Shown: positions 41,301-49,434 of the stretch, one piece after another
How the letters are laid out: each line of letters starts with the position of its first letter
Numbering within the stretch: position 1 is the first letter of the stretch
Source: an uncultured Bacteroidales bacterium
GTDB taxonomy: Bacteria > Bacteroidota > Bacteroidia > Bacteroidales > P3
DNA: 55,617 nt
Direction: 5' to 3'
Assembly: GCA_947167075.1 (NCBI GenBank)
Contig: CAMVGR010000012.1
Location: forward strand, 1 to 55,617
Notes under the pieces: generated by a model
What the model was told of the DNA's origin: nothing
Seen by the model: the letters and a program-made list of their open reading frames with translations, nothing else
Databases searched by the model: none
Translations under genes and position numbers: made by a program

Positions 41301-41528
41301 TCCATCAACTGAATTGAGGGAGTTCTCAATCAGCTTTGTGATATTGGTTTCTATCTCACTAGCATTGGCACCGGCATAGGTGGTCATCACAGTGACATAG
41401 GGTGGATCCATCTCCGGCATCTGGTCGATAGGCAGTCGGGAGAGTGAAAACAGACCCAACACTATTACGGCCACAAATACAAGGCCTGTGGTGATGGGTT
41501 TGTTGATTGCAGTTTTGTATATAGCCAT
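38346..41528 (-). CDS. RND multidrug efflux pump, AcrB-like inner-membrane subunit
   Basis: The 1060-residue protein is a full-length HAE1-type RND transporter. It has an N-terminal membrane helix (INKPITTGLVFVAVIVLGLFSL), the large periplasmic domain, the first membrane bundle with IPISLVTSF, TVAIGMVVDDAIVVLENI (conserved Asp pair for proton transfer), and a second half with IGIVVKNGIVLVDYIN. It probably exports hydrophobic drugs or bile-like compounds with the MFP (3 bases upstream) and TolC genes. A TetR gene heads the cluster. Confidence 0.95.
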   Translation of the reverse strand: MAIYKTAINKPITTGLVFVAVIVLGLFSLSRLPIDQMPEMDPPYVTVMTTYAGANASEIETNITKLIENSLNSVDGLKNITSNSRDNISVVSLEFEWGSDIDEALNDIRSYVDLLYDNLPDGVSRPMILKLNSSAMPIMQYGFTANESYPGLDRILEDNVVNVLNRIDGIGNITVSGAPERYIYIDLDPKQLDSYGIPLELVGNAISANNLDLASGTVKMGKEQYQMRVKGEYVESSEINNIVVTTTPLGKQIFVRDLATVRDTIKDLSLDEKINGKDGARLIITKQTGANTVAIAREVKKEMEEIQRTLPKDIQITLINDGSENIINAVNGLTESIFYALLFVVLVVLVFLGNWRSTVIIALTIPISLVTSFIYLLLADSSLNIISLASLTVAIGMVVDDAIVVLENITKHIERGENPREAAICATNEVWTSVIATTLVLVAVFVPLTMLPGMMGIFMKELGWIVTIVVCVSTTAAITLIPMLSSKMLKERPFFFKKEDEEEYQRKQDKNLYNRTIARAFNSIDKAYANLLRWCLRHKRIALLVAFVFFIVSILPFATGKIGIDFMKEQDNGRMSVTAELQRGTRIEETLKTARHMEEDIYRLLGDEVQVISTSAGSNDDAGMAALFNSTTNNKISMTIRCTKKYERKQTIFEMQEKLRQCFAQYPELINYQVNQGGGMGGGSNNTLSVEIYGYDFDQTTAFTDELRRRVEQNVRGARDTKVSRDEDRAELKITLDKQKLALHGLNESTVALYVRNRVNGMTAGFLKEDGEEYNIVVRLREDYRSSISDIEQLSIPTATGQIIKLEELARVEEYWCPPTIERKNRQRYLTLTVMPYRTSLQELAMGVQHELDQMNIPAEIHVALAGNYKDQQDSTRDMMMLGALILMLVYIVMASQFESFAKPFIIMFSIPFAISGVSLMMFFTGQNIDMIGMLGLVLLIGIVVKNGIVLVDYINLMRERGIPLYEAIALSGQSRLRPVLMTAFTTILGMIPMATSKSEGSEMWTTMGLVVIGGLTVSTFVTLIVVPVLYGIFNRHGDQERLEKQRKKFIFMNINLEEQ

Positions 41529-41531
41529 ATA

Positions 41532-42566
41532 TTATTCTACTATTTCAAGGGTTGAACCATCAACAAGGCGAGCCTGTCCTGTCACCACCAACTGGTCACC
41601 TGCCTTCAGATTGCCTGCTTCCACAGGTATTACTTCTATCCGGTCGTCGAATCGTTGGCCCAAGGTGACAGCCACACGACGGGCAGTATTTCCATCTGCC
41701 ACATATACATATCGGTCGTTACTACCCGTTAGTTTAAGCACACTCTGGTAGGGGACCACAATGGCATCCACCTCGCCAACGGCAAGGCGAGTGCGGACAT
41801 ACATGCCAGGACGTATCTTTTCCGATGAGTTGGGGATATTGAGTTTGGCCTGGAAGGTATGGCTTTGCGGATCGATGGTAGGATATACGATTTCGATTGT
41901 GGCAGGGAATGTCTGGCCTGGATAAATGTCGCTCTCTACCTCCACTTTCATTCCCTGTTTGACCATTGGGAAATATGTCTCAGGAATATTGATTATTGCC
42001 TTCAGACGTGAAATCTGGGTTAATGTCAGAATGGGCTGACCAGCATACATCTCGCCGTCTTCGTAATACTTGGCACTGATCACTCCAGCGAATTGAGCCT
42101 TCACAAAGGTGTTTTGATCGAGGAAACGTTCGTTCTCTACTAGCTGATCGTAGCCAGCCTTAGTCTGGTCGTATACCTGCTCGCTGATGGAACCACTCTC
42201 CTTCAAGGCCTTCACACGGTCGAACTCTGTCTTCGTCGAAGCCAGGTTGATTCGGGTGGTATTGAGTTGGGTCTGATCCATTCGGACTAGCATCGAGCCC
42301 TTTTGTACACGCGATCCCACTTCTACATATATATGTTCTATATGCCCTGTTAGGCTTGGTGCAATATTCATCGTCTCATAGCCTTCCAATGTGGCACTCA
42401 GTTCCAATGTCTTGGCTATTCGTTCGCTTTCGAGTGTCAGCACCTTGACACGTTCCGACTCTTTCTTTGTAGTGGTGGCACCTTTCGTTGCTTCGTTACG
42501 TCCTCCGCATGCCACTAGGCTTATTGCAGCCAGCAAAAATAATGCTCTTGTTAGGTTCTTATTCAT
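41532..42566 (-). CDS. efflux RND periplasmic adaptor (MFP), lipoprotein
   Basis: The 344-residue protein has a lipobox (SLVACGG) and the HlyD/AcrA layout: a beta-barrel/lipoyl segment (ATLEGYETMNIAPSLTGHIEHIYVEVGSRVQKGSMLVRMD), a short hairpin of helices (RINLASTKTEFDRVKALKESGSISEQVYDQTKAGYDQL) and a membrane-proximal domain. It links the inner-membrane pump to the TolC channel. It follows the TolC gene by 8 bases and the pump gene begins 3 bases after it. Confidence 0.94.
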   Translation of the reverse strand: MNKNLTRALFLLAAISLVACGGRNEATKGATTTKKESERVKVLTLESERIAKTLELSATLEGYETMNIAPSLTGHIEHIYVEVGSRVQKGSMLVRMDQTQLNTTRINLASTKTEFDRVKALKESGSISEQVYDQTKAGYDQLVENERFLDQNTFVKAQFAGVISAKYYEDGEMYAGQPILTLTQISRLKAIINIPETYFPMVKQGMKVEVESDIYPGQTFPATIEIVYPTIDPQSHTFQAKLNIPNSSEKIRPGMYVRTRLAVGEVDAIVVPYQSVLKLTGSNDRYVYVADGNTARRVAVTLGQRFDDRIEVIPVEAGNLKAGDQLVVTGQARLVDGSTLEIVE

Positions 42567-42574
42567 TGTATGTA

Positions 42575-43900
42575 TTATTTATTCAATAGATTTTCTAGTT
42601 CTATCTGTGCACTGATTACGCTCATAACAGCCTGAATATAATTGCTCTGAGCGTTGATAATATCGCTCGAGGCATTGGTTACTTCAAGGCTGCTGGCTCG
42701 TCCGTATTTGTACTTCTCTGTCAGATTGTCGAACACCCTTTTTGTGACATCTAGGTTTTTCCGTTGAATGTCGTAGGTCTCGAGGGCCGATGCCAAGTCG
42801 TAGCTCAGCTGGTTGTGTTGTACACGCAGTGCATCTTCGGCCTGTTTGCGACTGTTGATCGACTCTTGGTAGTCGATTTTCGCACTCTTGATGTTGGCAG
42901 TATTCACACCACTGCTGAATATGGGCATCGTGATGGATAGTCCTACCATGTTAGGTGGCGTCATGTTCATGCCTTCTTCACCAAAATACACTTTGTTGCT
43001 ATATTGGTAAAATGCCGACACAGTAGGGGTGAGGCTCATCCTGGCCATCGTGATATTGCGTTTTGCCAGCAGTTCGCTTTGCTCCAACAGTTGGTAGTTG
43101 TAGTTACGTGTGATGTCGAATGGCTGGTTTAGCAATTCTGCTGCTGCCTCCACATTGAGGATGTTGTCCACGTCTGTGGTGAGTTGCAGTTTTGCATCGA
43201 CATCGGCTCCTAGCTGCAGTAGCATGGTGTTTCTGAGTGCTTGTAGCGAGCGGCGAGTGCTATTGATACTGCTTTTCATCTGGGCCACTTGCACCTGCAG
43301 TTTGTCAGCGTCTACCTGCTCGGCAGCTCCAACCTCCACACTGGCCTGGCTGGTGGCTGCCAGTCGCTCTAGATTGGCTAGGCTCGAATCGAGCAGCCCC
43401 ACAGTTTGCTCCATCACCAGTATGCTCACATACACATTTTTCACAGCCGAGCGAGTCTGCTGTTCGGTTTGCAGGGCGGTGATGTCCGTCATCTGGCGGC
43501 TGATGTTTTGGATCATTGTTCCCACGATTTGCGAACCGGTTAGGGCAATCGAGGCTGTGATGCTGAACGTACCGTTGGGGTCCATCGGGATGTGGAATGC
43601 CATGGGGCCGTCGCCCATCACCATCTCGTACCCCAGCATGTTTTGGTAGTCGAATCCCGCCCTCACCTGTGGAAACATCGAGGCCAATGTCTGCCAACGG
43701 CTTAGTTCTGCTTTCTTCTGATCGAGCGACGCATTCTGCATGGCAGCGTTGTGCTCGAGGGCATATTGTTGAGCCTCTGCCAACGACAGGCTCAGTGTCT
43801 TCCCGTCGCTGTTGGCCGCAGTGTTCTGTGCTTTTATGCCACCGGCGGTTGCTACCACCAGTATTCCTATTACTATCAGTTGCTTTCTAATCATCTTCAT
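42575..43900 (-). CDS. TolC-family outer-membrane efflux protein
   Basis: The 441-residue product has a signal peptide (MIRKQLIVIGILVVATAGGIKAQ after the first two residues). Two TolC-type repeats follow, each with a helical region: LSLAEAQQYALEHNAAMQNASLDQKKAEL and ARMSLTPTVSAFYQYSNKVYFG with EKYKYGRASSLEVTNA. It forms the outer-membrane exit duct for the RND pump. A second ATG at 43894 is also possible. It is 47 bases after the TetR gene. Confidence 0.93.
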   Translation of the reverse strand: MKMIRKQLIVIGILVVATAGGIKAQNTAANSDGKTLSLSLAEAQQYALEHNAAMQNASLDQKKAELSRWQTLASMFPQVRAGFDYQNMLGYEMVMGDGPMAFHIPMDPNGTFSITASIALTGSQIVGTMIQNISRQMTDITALQTEQQTRSAVKNVYVSILVMEQTVGLLDSSLANLERLAATSQASVEVGAAEQVDADKLQVQVAQMKSSINSTRRSLQALRNTMLLQLGADVDAKLQLTTDVDNILNVEAAAELLNQPFDITRNYNYQLLEQSELLAKRNITMARMSLTPTVSAFYQYSNKVYFGEEGMNMTPPNMVGLSITMPIFSSGVNTANIKSAKIDYQESINSRKQAEDALRVQHNQLSYDLASALETYDIQRKNLDVTKRVFDNLTEKYKYGRASSLEVTNASSDIINAQSNYIQAVMSVISAQIELENLLNK

Positions 43901-43947
43901 TTCGCTGTGGAAAGTTGTATAGTTTATTGTATTATTATTCCGTTTTA

Positions 43948-44610
43948 TTACTTGGCCGTGGCTATGTTGCGATTGTCTATCCTGTTGAGCTGTTCCATTA
44001 TGAGGTGGAATCCCGCCTCCTTTTGTTCATAGCGCTCGATGGTTTCCACATTGAGCATTCCGCGAAGATAGGTGAAACATATCTTGCTGATGTTCTGAAC
44101 ATAGGCATCCTTGTCTTCCACTTCGCTCAGTCGGCGTTGCTGAACAATATTGCAGATAAAGGTGGCAGCTGTGTCTTTGTCGATGTCGCTTCGCAGGTAG
44201 TGGCAACGGTCCGCATACTGCAGTGTACGCACTATCATATCTCTGAAGGCTTGTGTGTGCACCTTGAAGAAGCGGTCGTGCAGCTCCGGATAGTATCGTT
44301 CGGTGTCTTCTATCAGGCGCTGGTGTCCGATGTTCCTCATGGTGTTCATTTTAATCATATATAATGCCATGAGTAGGGGCTCGTCTCCTTTGCTATAGGC
44401 TTGGCGGTGGCACCGTTCGATGCTGGTATGGATAGTCATTAGGCATGCTTCGAGCAGCTCCTCTTTGGTGGCAAAATACTCATAGAGGGTGCGCTTCGAC
44501 ATGTGTAGGGCAGACGCAATGTCGTCCATCGTTGTCGACCGACATCCACGGCTATTGAACATTTGAAGTGCCGTCTCTACTATTTTTTTGCGACCCTCTT
44601 CCGATGCCAT
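43948..44610 (-). CDS. TetR/AcrR-family regulator of the efflux operon
   Basis: The 220-residue protein has an N-terminal TetR HTH domain: IVETALQMFNSRGCRSTTMDDIASALHMSKRTLYEYFATKEELLEACL. A helical ligand-binding C-terminal domain follows, rich in Cys/His/Arg. It is the first gene of the minus-strand efflux cluster, so it likely represses its own promoter and the pump genes until a ligand binds. An AT-rich inverted repeat sits just upstream at 44613-44634. Confidence 0.92.
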   Translation of the reverse strand: MASEEGRKKIVETALQMFNSRGCRSTTMDDIASALHMSKRTLYEYFATKEELLEACLMTIHTSIERCHRQAYSKGDEPLLMALYMIKMNTMRNIGHQRLIEDTERYYPELHDRFFKVHTQAFRDMIVRTLQYADRCHYLRSDIDKDTAATFICNIVQQRRLSEVEDKDAYVQNISKICFTYLRGMLNVETIERYEQKEAGFHLIMEQLNRIDNRNIATAK

Positions 44611-44612
44611 TT

Positions 44613-44634
44613 TATAATATATTACTGTATTATA
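44613..44634. promoter_or_regulatory. possible operator upstream of the TetR gene
   Basis: TATAATA (44613-44619) and TATTATA (44628-44634) form an inverted repeat with an 8-base spacer, between the ATG and the -7 box. The base mix is so AT-rich that it may be chance. Confidence 0.35.
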
Positions 44635-44671
44635 TATATTTATACGGTGTCTTTCCAGCTTTTAAGGAAAT

Positions 44672-44680
44672 GCAAAAATA
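44672..44680 (-). promoter_or_regulatory. -7 promoter element for the TetR-efflux operon
   Basis: On the minus strand the sequence reads TATTTTTGC with TTTG about 21 bases upstream (44702-44705), 62 bases before the ATG at 44610. It fits the Bacteroidetes promoter pattern. Confidence 0.7.
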
Positions 44681-44809
44681 CACATAAAACTTCGAAAACA
44701 ACAAAAGTTTTCTTGGTTTTGTTGTTAAATAATCATAATGCCTATTCTGAACACTGAAAGTGAACAGCAAGCATCAGATGCTTTCGATAAATGCTTACGA
44801 AAGGGAGTG

Positions 44810-45091
44810 CTATTTCCGCTCAGGAATGGGTTGCAAAGAGGCCAGCTGCACTTTCATCTTCACACCCTCGGCTGCCTGCACATGGGCATAGGCTCCGTCG
44901 CGGCTGATGAAACTGACGTGTATCCCACCAGCTGTCATCAGTCGGTCGCCCGGCTTCAGCGAATCGCGGTAGGCGGCTTCTTTCTTCGTTTTGTCACTTT
45001 GCGGTTTGATAAGGAAGAAATAGAAAACCACAATCATGGCTACAATCATGATTGCCGTCTTCCATCCGTTTGCTATATCCAATAGTATCAT
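44810..45091 (-). CDS. yajC: preprotein translocase subunit YajC
   Basis: The 93-residue protein has one membrane helix (WKTAIMIVAMIVVFYFFLIKPQSDK) with the YajC hallmark FLIKPQ, then a basic/charged cytoplasmic domain (SLKPGDRLMTAGGIHVSFISRDG). YajC associates with SecDF at the inner membrane. It is alone here; secDF is not in the window. A perfect palindrome TGACTG/CAGTCA lies at 45115-45126 in its leader. Confidence 0.92.
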   Translation of the reverse strand: MILLDIANGWKTAIMIVAMIVVFYFFLIKPQSDKTKKEAAYRDSLKPGDRLMTAGGIHVSFISRDGAYAHVQAAEGVKMKVQLASLQPIPERK

Positions 45092-45114
45092 TGCTCTTTT
45101 TTCTTTAGAAAACG

Positions 45115-45126
45115 TGACTGCAGTCA
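45115..45126. promoter_or_regulatory. 12-bp perfect palindrome upstream of yajC
   Basis: TGACTGCAGTCA is a perfect palindrome 24 bases upstream of the yajC ATG. It may be an operator or transcript hairpin; the regulator is unknown. Confidence 0.4.
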
Positions 45127-45239
45127 GAATTATTGTTCCCCGATTCTTAACACGGAGTTAAAAAAAGTTAATCATATAAGACGTGATGATTACCGACATG
45201 CAAGATGTTGCTACTGTGTCATATATGTACCAACAGGGT
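45127..45239. other. non-coding part of the clpC-yajC region
   Basis: The 327-base interval 45092-45418 holds the yajC palindrome, repeat copy C and the clpC terminator. No reading frame or other motif was seen in this part. Confidence 0.5.
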
Positions 45240-45241
45240 AG

Positions 45242-45325
45242 GTGAGGGGTGGGTGAACCGTATTCGCACGGTTCATTCACGGTTCATGTACGGTGCATCT
45301 ACGGTGCATGTACGGTAGTGATAGG
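45242..45325 (+). repeat. 11-bp tandem repeat element, copy C
   Basis: The left flank GTGAGGGGTGGG (45242-45253) is followed, after a degenerate stretch, by five clear 11-base units: CACGGTTCATT (45267), CACGGTTCATG (45278), TACGGTGCATC (45289), TACGGTGCATG (45300) and TACGGTAGTGA (45311), then TAGG. The right end is the same as in copies A and B. It is longer than the other two by at least one unit and lies between yajC and clpC. Confidence 0.8.
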
Positions 45326-45354
45326 AGCCAGTCTTGTCTTAAATTTTGATAAAA

Positions 45355-45399
45355 AAGAGAACCATCCGGATGATTTTTGTTAAAAAATGTCCGGATGGT
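45355..45399 (-). terminator. terminator after clpC
   Basis: ACCATCCGGA (45361-45370) pairs with TCCGGATGGT (45390-45399) over a 19-base loop. On the minus strand it is followed by TCTCTTTTTT. Confidence 0.82.
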
Positions 45400-45418
45400 A
45401 TTTTGGTGCAGCTATCTT

Positions 45419-48010
45419 TTATTCGGTCAGCGCATTAGCAGACCTTAGCTCTGCCTCGAATGCCTGCGATGCTTGTCCTTTCTGAATGTCGAAAGTGATC
45501 TTGGTGTCGGTAGCTGTGATTCTGATTGTATCGCCGGGGAGGATGTCGGCACGAATGATTTCATCGGCAAGGTCGTCCTCGATGTATCGCTGTATGGCGC
45601 GACGCAATGGGCGGGCTCCAAACTGCTCGTCCCATCCTTTGGCCAGAAGGAAGTCTTTGGCCTTCTCGTCCATCTCTACTTCGAATCCCATCTTGCGTAT
45701 GCGTCCGAACAGGCCTCGCAGTTCGATGTCGATGATCTTGTGGATGTCGTCCCGCTTCAAAGAGTTGAAATACACGATGTCGTCGATACGATTCAAGAAC
45801 TCGGGGGCGAAGGTCTTTTTCAGGCTTTTCTCTATCACATCACGTTGCATGGCACTTTTTTCGGCTTCGCGGGCCGCTGTATTGAATCCGACACCCACGC
45901 CGAACTCCTTCAATTGGCGGCTGCCGATGTTGGACGTCATGATGATGATGGTGTTTTTGAAGTCTACCTTGCGACCGATGCCATCGGTAAGCTGGCCGTC
46001 GTCGAGCACCTGAAGCAATACGTTGAACACATCGGGATGCGCCTTCTCTATTTCGTCGAGCAGCACAATGCTGTAGGGTTTGCGACGGACCCTTTCGGTC
46101 AATTGGCCGCCCTCCTCGTATCCCACATATCCTGGGGGCGCACCAATAAGGCGACTGACTGCAAACTTCTCCATGTATTCGCTCATATCGATGCGGATCA
46201 TGGCTGCCTCGCTGTCGAAAAGGTATTTGGCTAGTATCTTGGTGAGATAGGTTTTACCCACACCGGTGGGGCCCAAAAAGAGGAAGCTCCCGATGGGGCG
46301 GTTGGGGTCTTTTAGGCCGGCACGGTTGCGACGTATGGCTTTGGCTATTTGTGCGATGGCTTCGTCTTGTCCGACGACAGAGTCTTTCAGGTCGGTCTCC
46401 ATCTGCATCAGGCGGACACTTTCGTTTTCGGCGATTCGCTCCACAGGCACACCGGTCATCATGGCTACCACGGCAGCCACATCATGCTCTGTCACCTGTA
46501 TTTGTCGGTCTCTTTCGTCGTTCTCCCATTTATGTTTCATGTCGGCAAGTTTGCTCTCCAGATCACGTCCTTGGTCTCTCAATTCAGCCGCCTCGCTGTA
46601 TCGTTTGTCGGCAAGCACCTCTTTCTTGCGGGCTTCGACATTCGACAGTTCTTCCTCCAGATGGATGATGTCTTCCGGCACCTGCATGTTGTTAATCCTT
46701 ACTCGAGCACCGGCTTCGTCCATTGCGTCGATGGCTTTGTCGGGTTGTAGTCGGTCGCTCACGTAACGTTCGGTCAGATCCACACAGGCTTGCAATGCCT
46801 CATCGGTGTAGTGCACCATGTGGTGTTTCTCGTATTGTTCACGGATATTTGTCAGTATTTCCAACGTCTCCTCTGGAGTGGCAGGTTCGACGAGCACTTT
46901 TTGGAAGCGACGTTCGAGGGCGGTGTCTTTCTCTATATACTGACGATACTCGTCGAGGGTGGTAGTCCCAATACACTGAATCACACCTCGGGCCAAAGCC
47001 GGTTTAAACATGTTGCTGGCATCGAGACTGCCTGCTGCACTGCCGGCACCCACTATGGTATGAATCTCGTCGATAAAGATGATGATATTGGGATTCTGCT
47101 CTAGTTCGGAAAGGATGGCCTTCATTCGTTCTTCGAACTGTCCACGATATTTTGTGCCTGCCACAAGGCTGGCTAGGTCGAGGCTGAGAAGACGTTTCCC
47201 ATATAGGGTTCGTGGCACCTTGCCAGCTACAATTTGCAATGCCAATCCTTCGGCAATAGCACTTTTTCCCACTCCGCTTTCACCGATCAAGATGGGGTTG
47301 TTCTTCTTTCGACGGCTAAGGATTTGGGCTATTCGCTCCAATTCGTGCTTGCGCCCCACGATGGGATCCAGCTTTCCTTGCTGTGCCAACTTGGTTAGAT
47401 CACGTCCAAAATTGTCCAATGCAGGGGTGCCGCTCTTGCCTTTGCTGTCGCGGGCACGCTGCGATGATGTACCCACTACAGGGTCGGCCCCCATTGGGTC
47501 GGCGAAAGGATCGTCGTTGTCGTCCTCGCTGGTTTGGTTTACGAAATCAGGCAGACCTCCGTTTTCCTCTTTAGCATTACCTTGCACTATACGCGAGAAT
47601 CGGCCATAATCCACACCACTCTTCTGCAGTAGGTTGCTTACCAAATTGTCGTTTTCCTGCAATATGGCAAGAATCAAATGTTCTGTGCGGATTTGTTTAG
47701 CTTTCACCTTGATGCTCTCTAGATAGCTGAGGCGCAGCACTTTCTCGGTTTGGCGAAGCATGGCGATGTCGCTATCGGCATTATACCGGATGTCGGCATC
47801 TGCGTTGCTGATTTGTTTTTCGAGTTGATCCTTAAGGTCATTGATATTGACTCCGAGTGCTGACAACATATTTAGGCCGGAACACTCTTCGCAGCGTGTC
47901 ATTCCTAGGAATAGATGCTCTACTCCGATGGCTCCATTCTTTAAGCGTATGGCTTCTTCTTTACTGAAGTTCACCGTCTTACGCATGTTTTCGCTAAGGT
48001 TCGCTTCCAT
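45419..48010 (-). CDS. clpC: ClpC AAA+ protease/unfoldase subunit
   Basis: The 863-residue protein has a ClpN double repeat (ENMRKTVNFSKEEAIRLKNGAIGVEHLFLGM), two AAA+ modules with Walker A GESGVGKS and GPTGVGKT, and a middle domain with a coiled-coil insertion (LEEELSNVEARKKEVLADKRYSEAAELRDQGRDLESK). This is the ClpC rather than ClpB arrangement (short middle domain). It unfolds substrates for ClpP in protein quality control. No ctsR/mcsAB is near, as expected outside Firmicutes. Confidence 0.95.
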   Translation of the reverse strand: MEANLSENMRKTVNFSKEEAIRLKNGAIGVEHLFLGMTRCEECSGLNMLSALGVNINDLKDQLEKQISNADADIRYNADSDIAMLRQTEKVLRLSYLESIKVKAKQIRTEHLILAILQENDNLVSNLLQKSGVDYGRFSRIVQGNAKEENGGLPDFVNQTSEDDNDDPFADPMGADPVVGTSSQRARDSKGKSGTPALDNFGRDLTKLAQQGKLDPIVGRKHELERIAQILSRRKKNNPILIGESGVGKSAIAEGLALQIVAGKVPRTLYGKRLLSLDLASLVAGTKYRGQFEERMKAILSELEQNPNIIIFIDEIHTIVGAGSAAGSLDASNMFKPALARGVIQCIGTTTLDEYRQYIEKDTALERRFQKVLVEPATPEETLEILTNIREQYEKHHMVHYTDEALQACVDLTERYVSDRLQPDKAIDAMDEAGARVRINNMQVPEDIIHLEEELSNVEARKKEVLADKRYSEAAELRDQGRDLESKLADMKHKWENDERDRQIQVTEHDVAAVVAMMTGVPVERIAENESVRLMQMETDLKDSVVGQDEAIAQIAKAIRRNRAGLKDPNRPIGSFLFLGPTGVGKTYLTKILAKYLFDSEAAMIRIDMSEYMEKFAVSRLIGAPPGYVGYEEGGQLTERVRRKPYSIVLLDEIEKAHPDVFNVLLQVLDDGQLTDGIGRKVDFKNTIIIMTSNIGSRQLKEFGVGVGFNTAAREAEKSAMQRDVIEKSLKKTFAPEFLNRIDDIVYFNSLKRDDIHKIIDIELRGLFGRIRKMGFEVEMDEKAKDFLLAKGWDEQFGARPLRRAIQRYIEDDLADEIIRADILPGDTIRITATDTKITFDIQKGQASQAFEAELRSANALTE

Positions 48011-48034
48011 TTATTAATGTACTGATTTCAAATT

Positions 48035-48043
48035 GCAAAATTA
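48035..48043 (-). promoter_or_regulatory. -7 promoter element for clpC
   Basis: On the minus strand the sequence reads TAATTTTGC, with TTG about 18 bases upstream, 25 bases before the ATG at 48010. Confidence 0.6.
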
Positions 48044-48123
48044 CTATAAAAAGAATGACTGCAACATACATGCCAAAATATCTTTTCAACATATAATTGT
48101 TGATGTATCATAGGTATATAAAA

Positions 48124-48155
48124 AAAAGGAGTCTGAGGTATGTCAGACTCCTTTT
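48124..48155. terminator. terminator after the TPR gene
   Basis: A 13-bp perfect stem AAAAGGAGTCTGA / TCAGACTCCTTTT with a 6-base loop, following the minus-strand TPR gene. Confidence 0.85.
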
Positions 48156-48176
48156 GAATATTGTTTTATTATGGGA

Positions 48177-49412
48177 TTATTTCACGAGAGATTCGAAACG
48201 TTCGCGAGCGGATTTCGATTCGGCATAGCGTTCCACACGAGCGTATGCAGTGCTGAGGGCCTGCAGTGCGTTGGCAAGGTTTGGACGTTGCATATTCTTC
48301 TCATCACCCTCGGGGAGTTTGTCAATGTAGTTTACTGCATTTTCTAGATACACAATGCTCTTACCAAAAAGGTCCTTAGCTTCGGTTTCAAGCTTCTCTG
48401 CCAATGCGATGGACTCTTCATTGAATGGGTCGGGTTCAGGGGCAGCTTGGAGTTTGTCGACTGCACTGTTATAGTACATCTGACCCATTCCAAAATTGGC
48501 TGCAAATTGAACGGGCTTCAACGCGAGCGACTCTTCATACTTTGCCTTTGCTCCATCGATATCGTTAGTGAGCTGTAGCAGAGCGCCAGCGGAGGTGAGT
48601 AAGTCAGGATAGATATTGATGCTGTCCTTGGTGAGTTTAAGGGCATTGTCAATCATTTCTTTTCCTTTTTCAATTTCGTCATTTAATAGATAACCTTCAG
48701 CAAGCAAGAGGTATGACTTGTAGTTGTTTTTACTTGCCTTTTGGTAGTTAGTTGCAACACTCATTGCCTGTTTCATGTTTCCTTCAGCCTTATATATATT
48801 GAAAAGATAGGTGTATACCTGCTCTTTGTCTGTACGTTTTCTCATAAGGTTATTGAAGAATTTTTTGATATTGGCAGTGTCGTGGGCAGCGACTGCGCTC
48901 AGACCGGCAACATACATGGCTTCACCAGCATTGTCACTTTCTCCACCGCTATTGTACATTTCTGCTGCACGAGCGGCGGTCTGCATAGCTTCGGCGTATT
49001 GCTGGTCGTTGAATTGTTTACGAGCCCTGTTATAGAAATCATATCCGACAGTACTAAACACACTCACCAATCCCTTGCTAAATTCGCCATCTTTCTTGGT
49101 GTCGAGACGATTGCATTCGAGTGCTGACTCATAAGCTTGGTCTGCCCAGTCAGGAGCTAATCCTTTATATTTGGGTTTCGCCTTCTGTGCATCGGTACCT
49201 ATTTCTGCATATATTAATGCACGATAGTACCAAGTTTTTGCATCGTCTTTGGTTTTTTCATTTACAGCTGCAGCATCGATTTCAGTCTTTGCCTTTTTTA
49301 GTGATCCTTTTCGGAGATCTTGTACTGCACTTTCAACCATCAACGACTGTGCATTGACTCCGACAGTTATTGCCATAATAGAGGCATACATGACAATCTT
49401 TTTCATTTTCAT
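48177..49412 (-). CDS. exported tetratricopeptide-repeat protein
   Basis: The 411-residue product has a signal peptide (MKMKKIVMYASIMAITVGVNAQ) and several TPR units, such as ADQAYESALECNRLD, QYAEAMQTAARAAEMYNSGG, GNMKQAMSVATNYQKASKNNYKSYLLLAEGYLLNDEIEKGKEMIDNALKL and IDGAKAKYEESLAL. TPRs are protein-binding scaffolds; in Bacteroidetes such secreted TPR proteins may be periplasmic. No partner is evident. It is just downstream of gyrA by 22 bases on the same strand. Confidence 0.82.
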   Translation of the reverse strand: MKMKKIVMYASIMAITVGVNAQSLMVESAVQDLRKGSLKKAKTEIDAAAVNEKTKDDAKTWYYRALIYAEIGTDAQKAKPKYKGLAPDWADQAYESALECNRLDTKKDGEFSKGLVSVFSTVGYDFYNRARKQFNDQQYAEAMQTAARAAEMYNSGGESDNAGEAMYVAGLSAVAAHDTANIKKFFNNLMRKRTDKEQVYTYLFNIYKAEGNMKQAMSVATNYQKASKNNYKSYLLLAEGYLLNDEIEKGKEMIDNALKLTKDSINIYPDLLTSAGALLQLTNDIDGAKAKYEESLALKPVQFAANFGMGQMYYNSAVDKLQAAPEPDPFNEESIALAEKLETEAKDLFGKSIVYLENAVNYIDKLPEGDEKNMQRPNLANALQALSTAYARVERYAESKSARERFESLVK

Positions 49413-49434
49413 CTTTTATTATTTTGGTTGTTTT

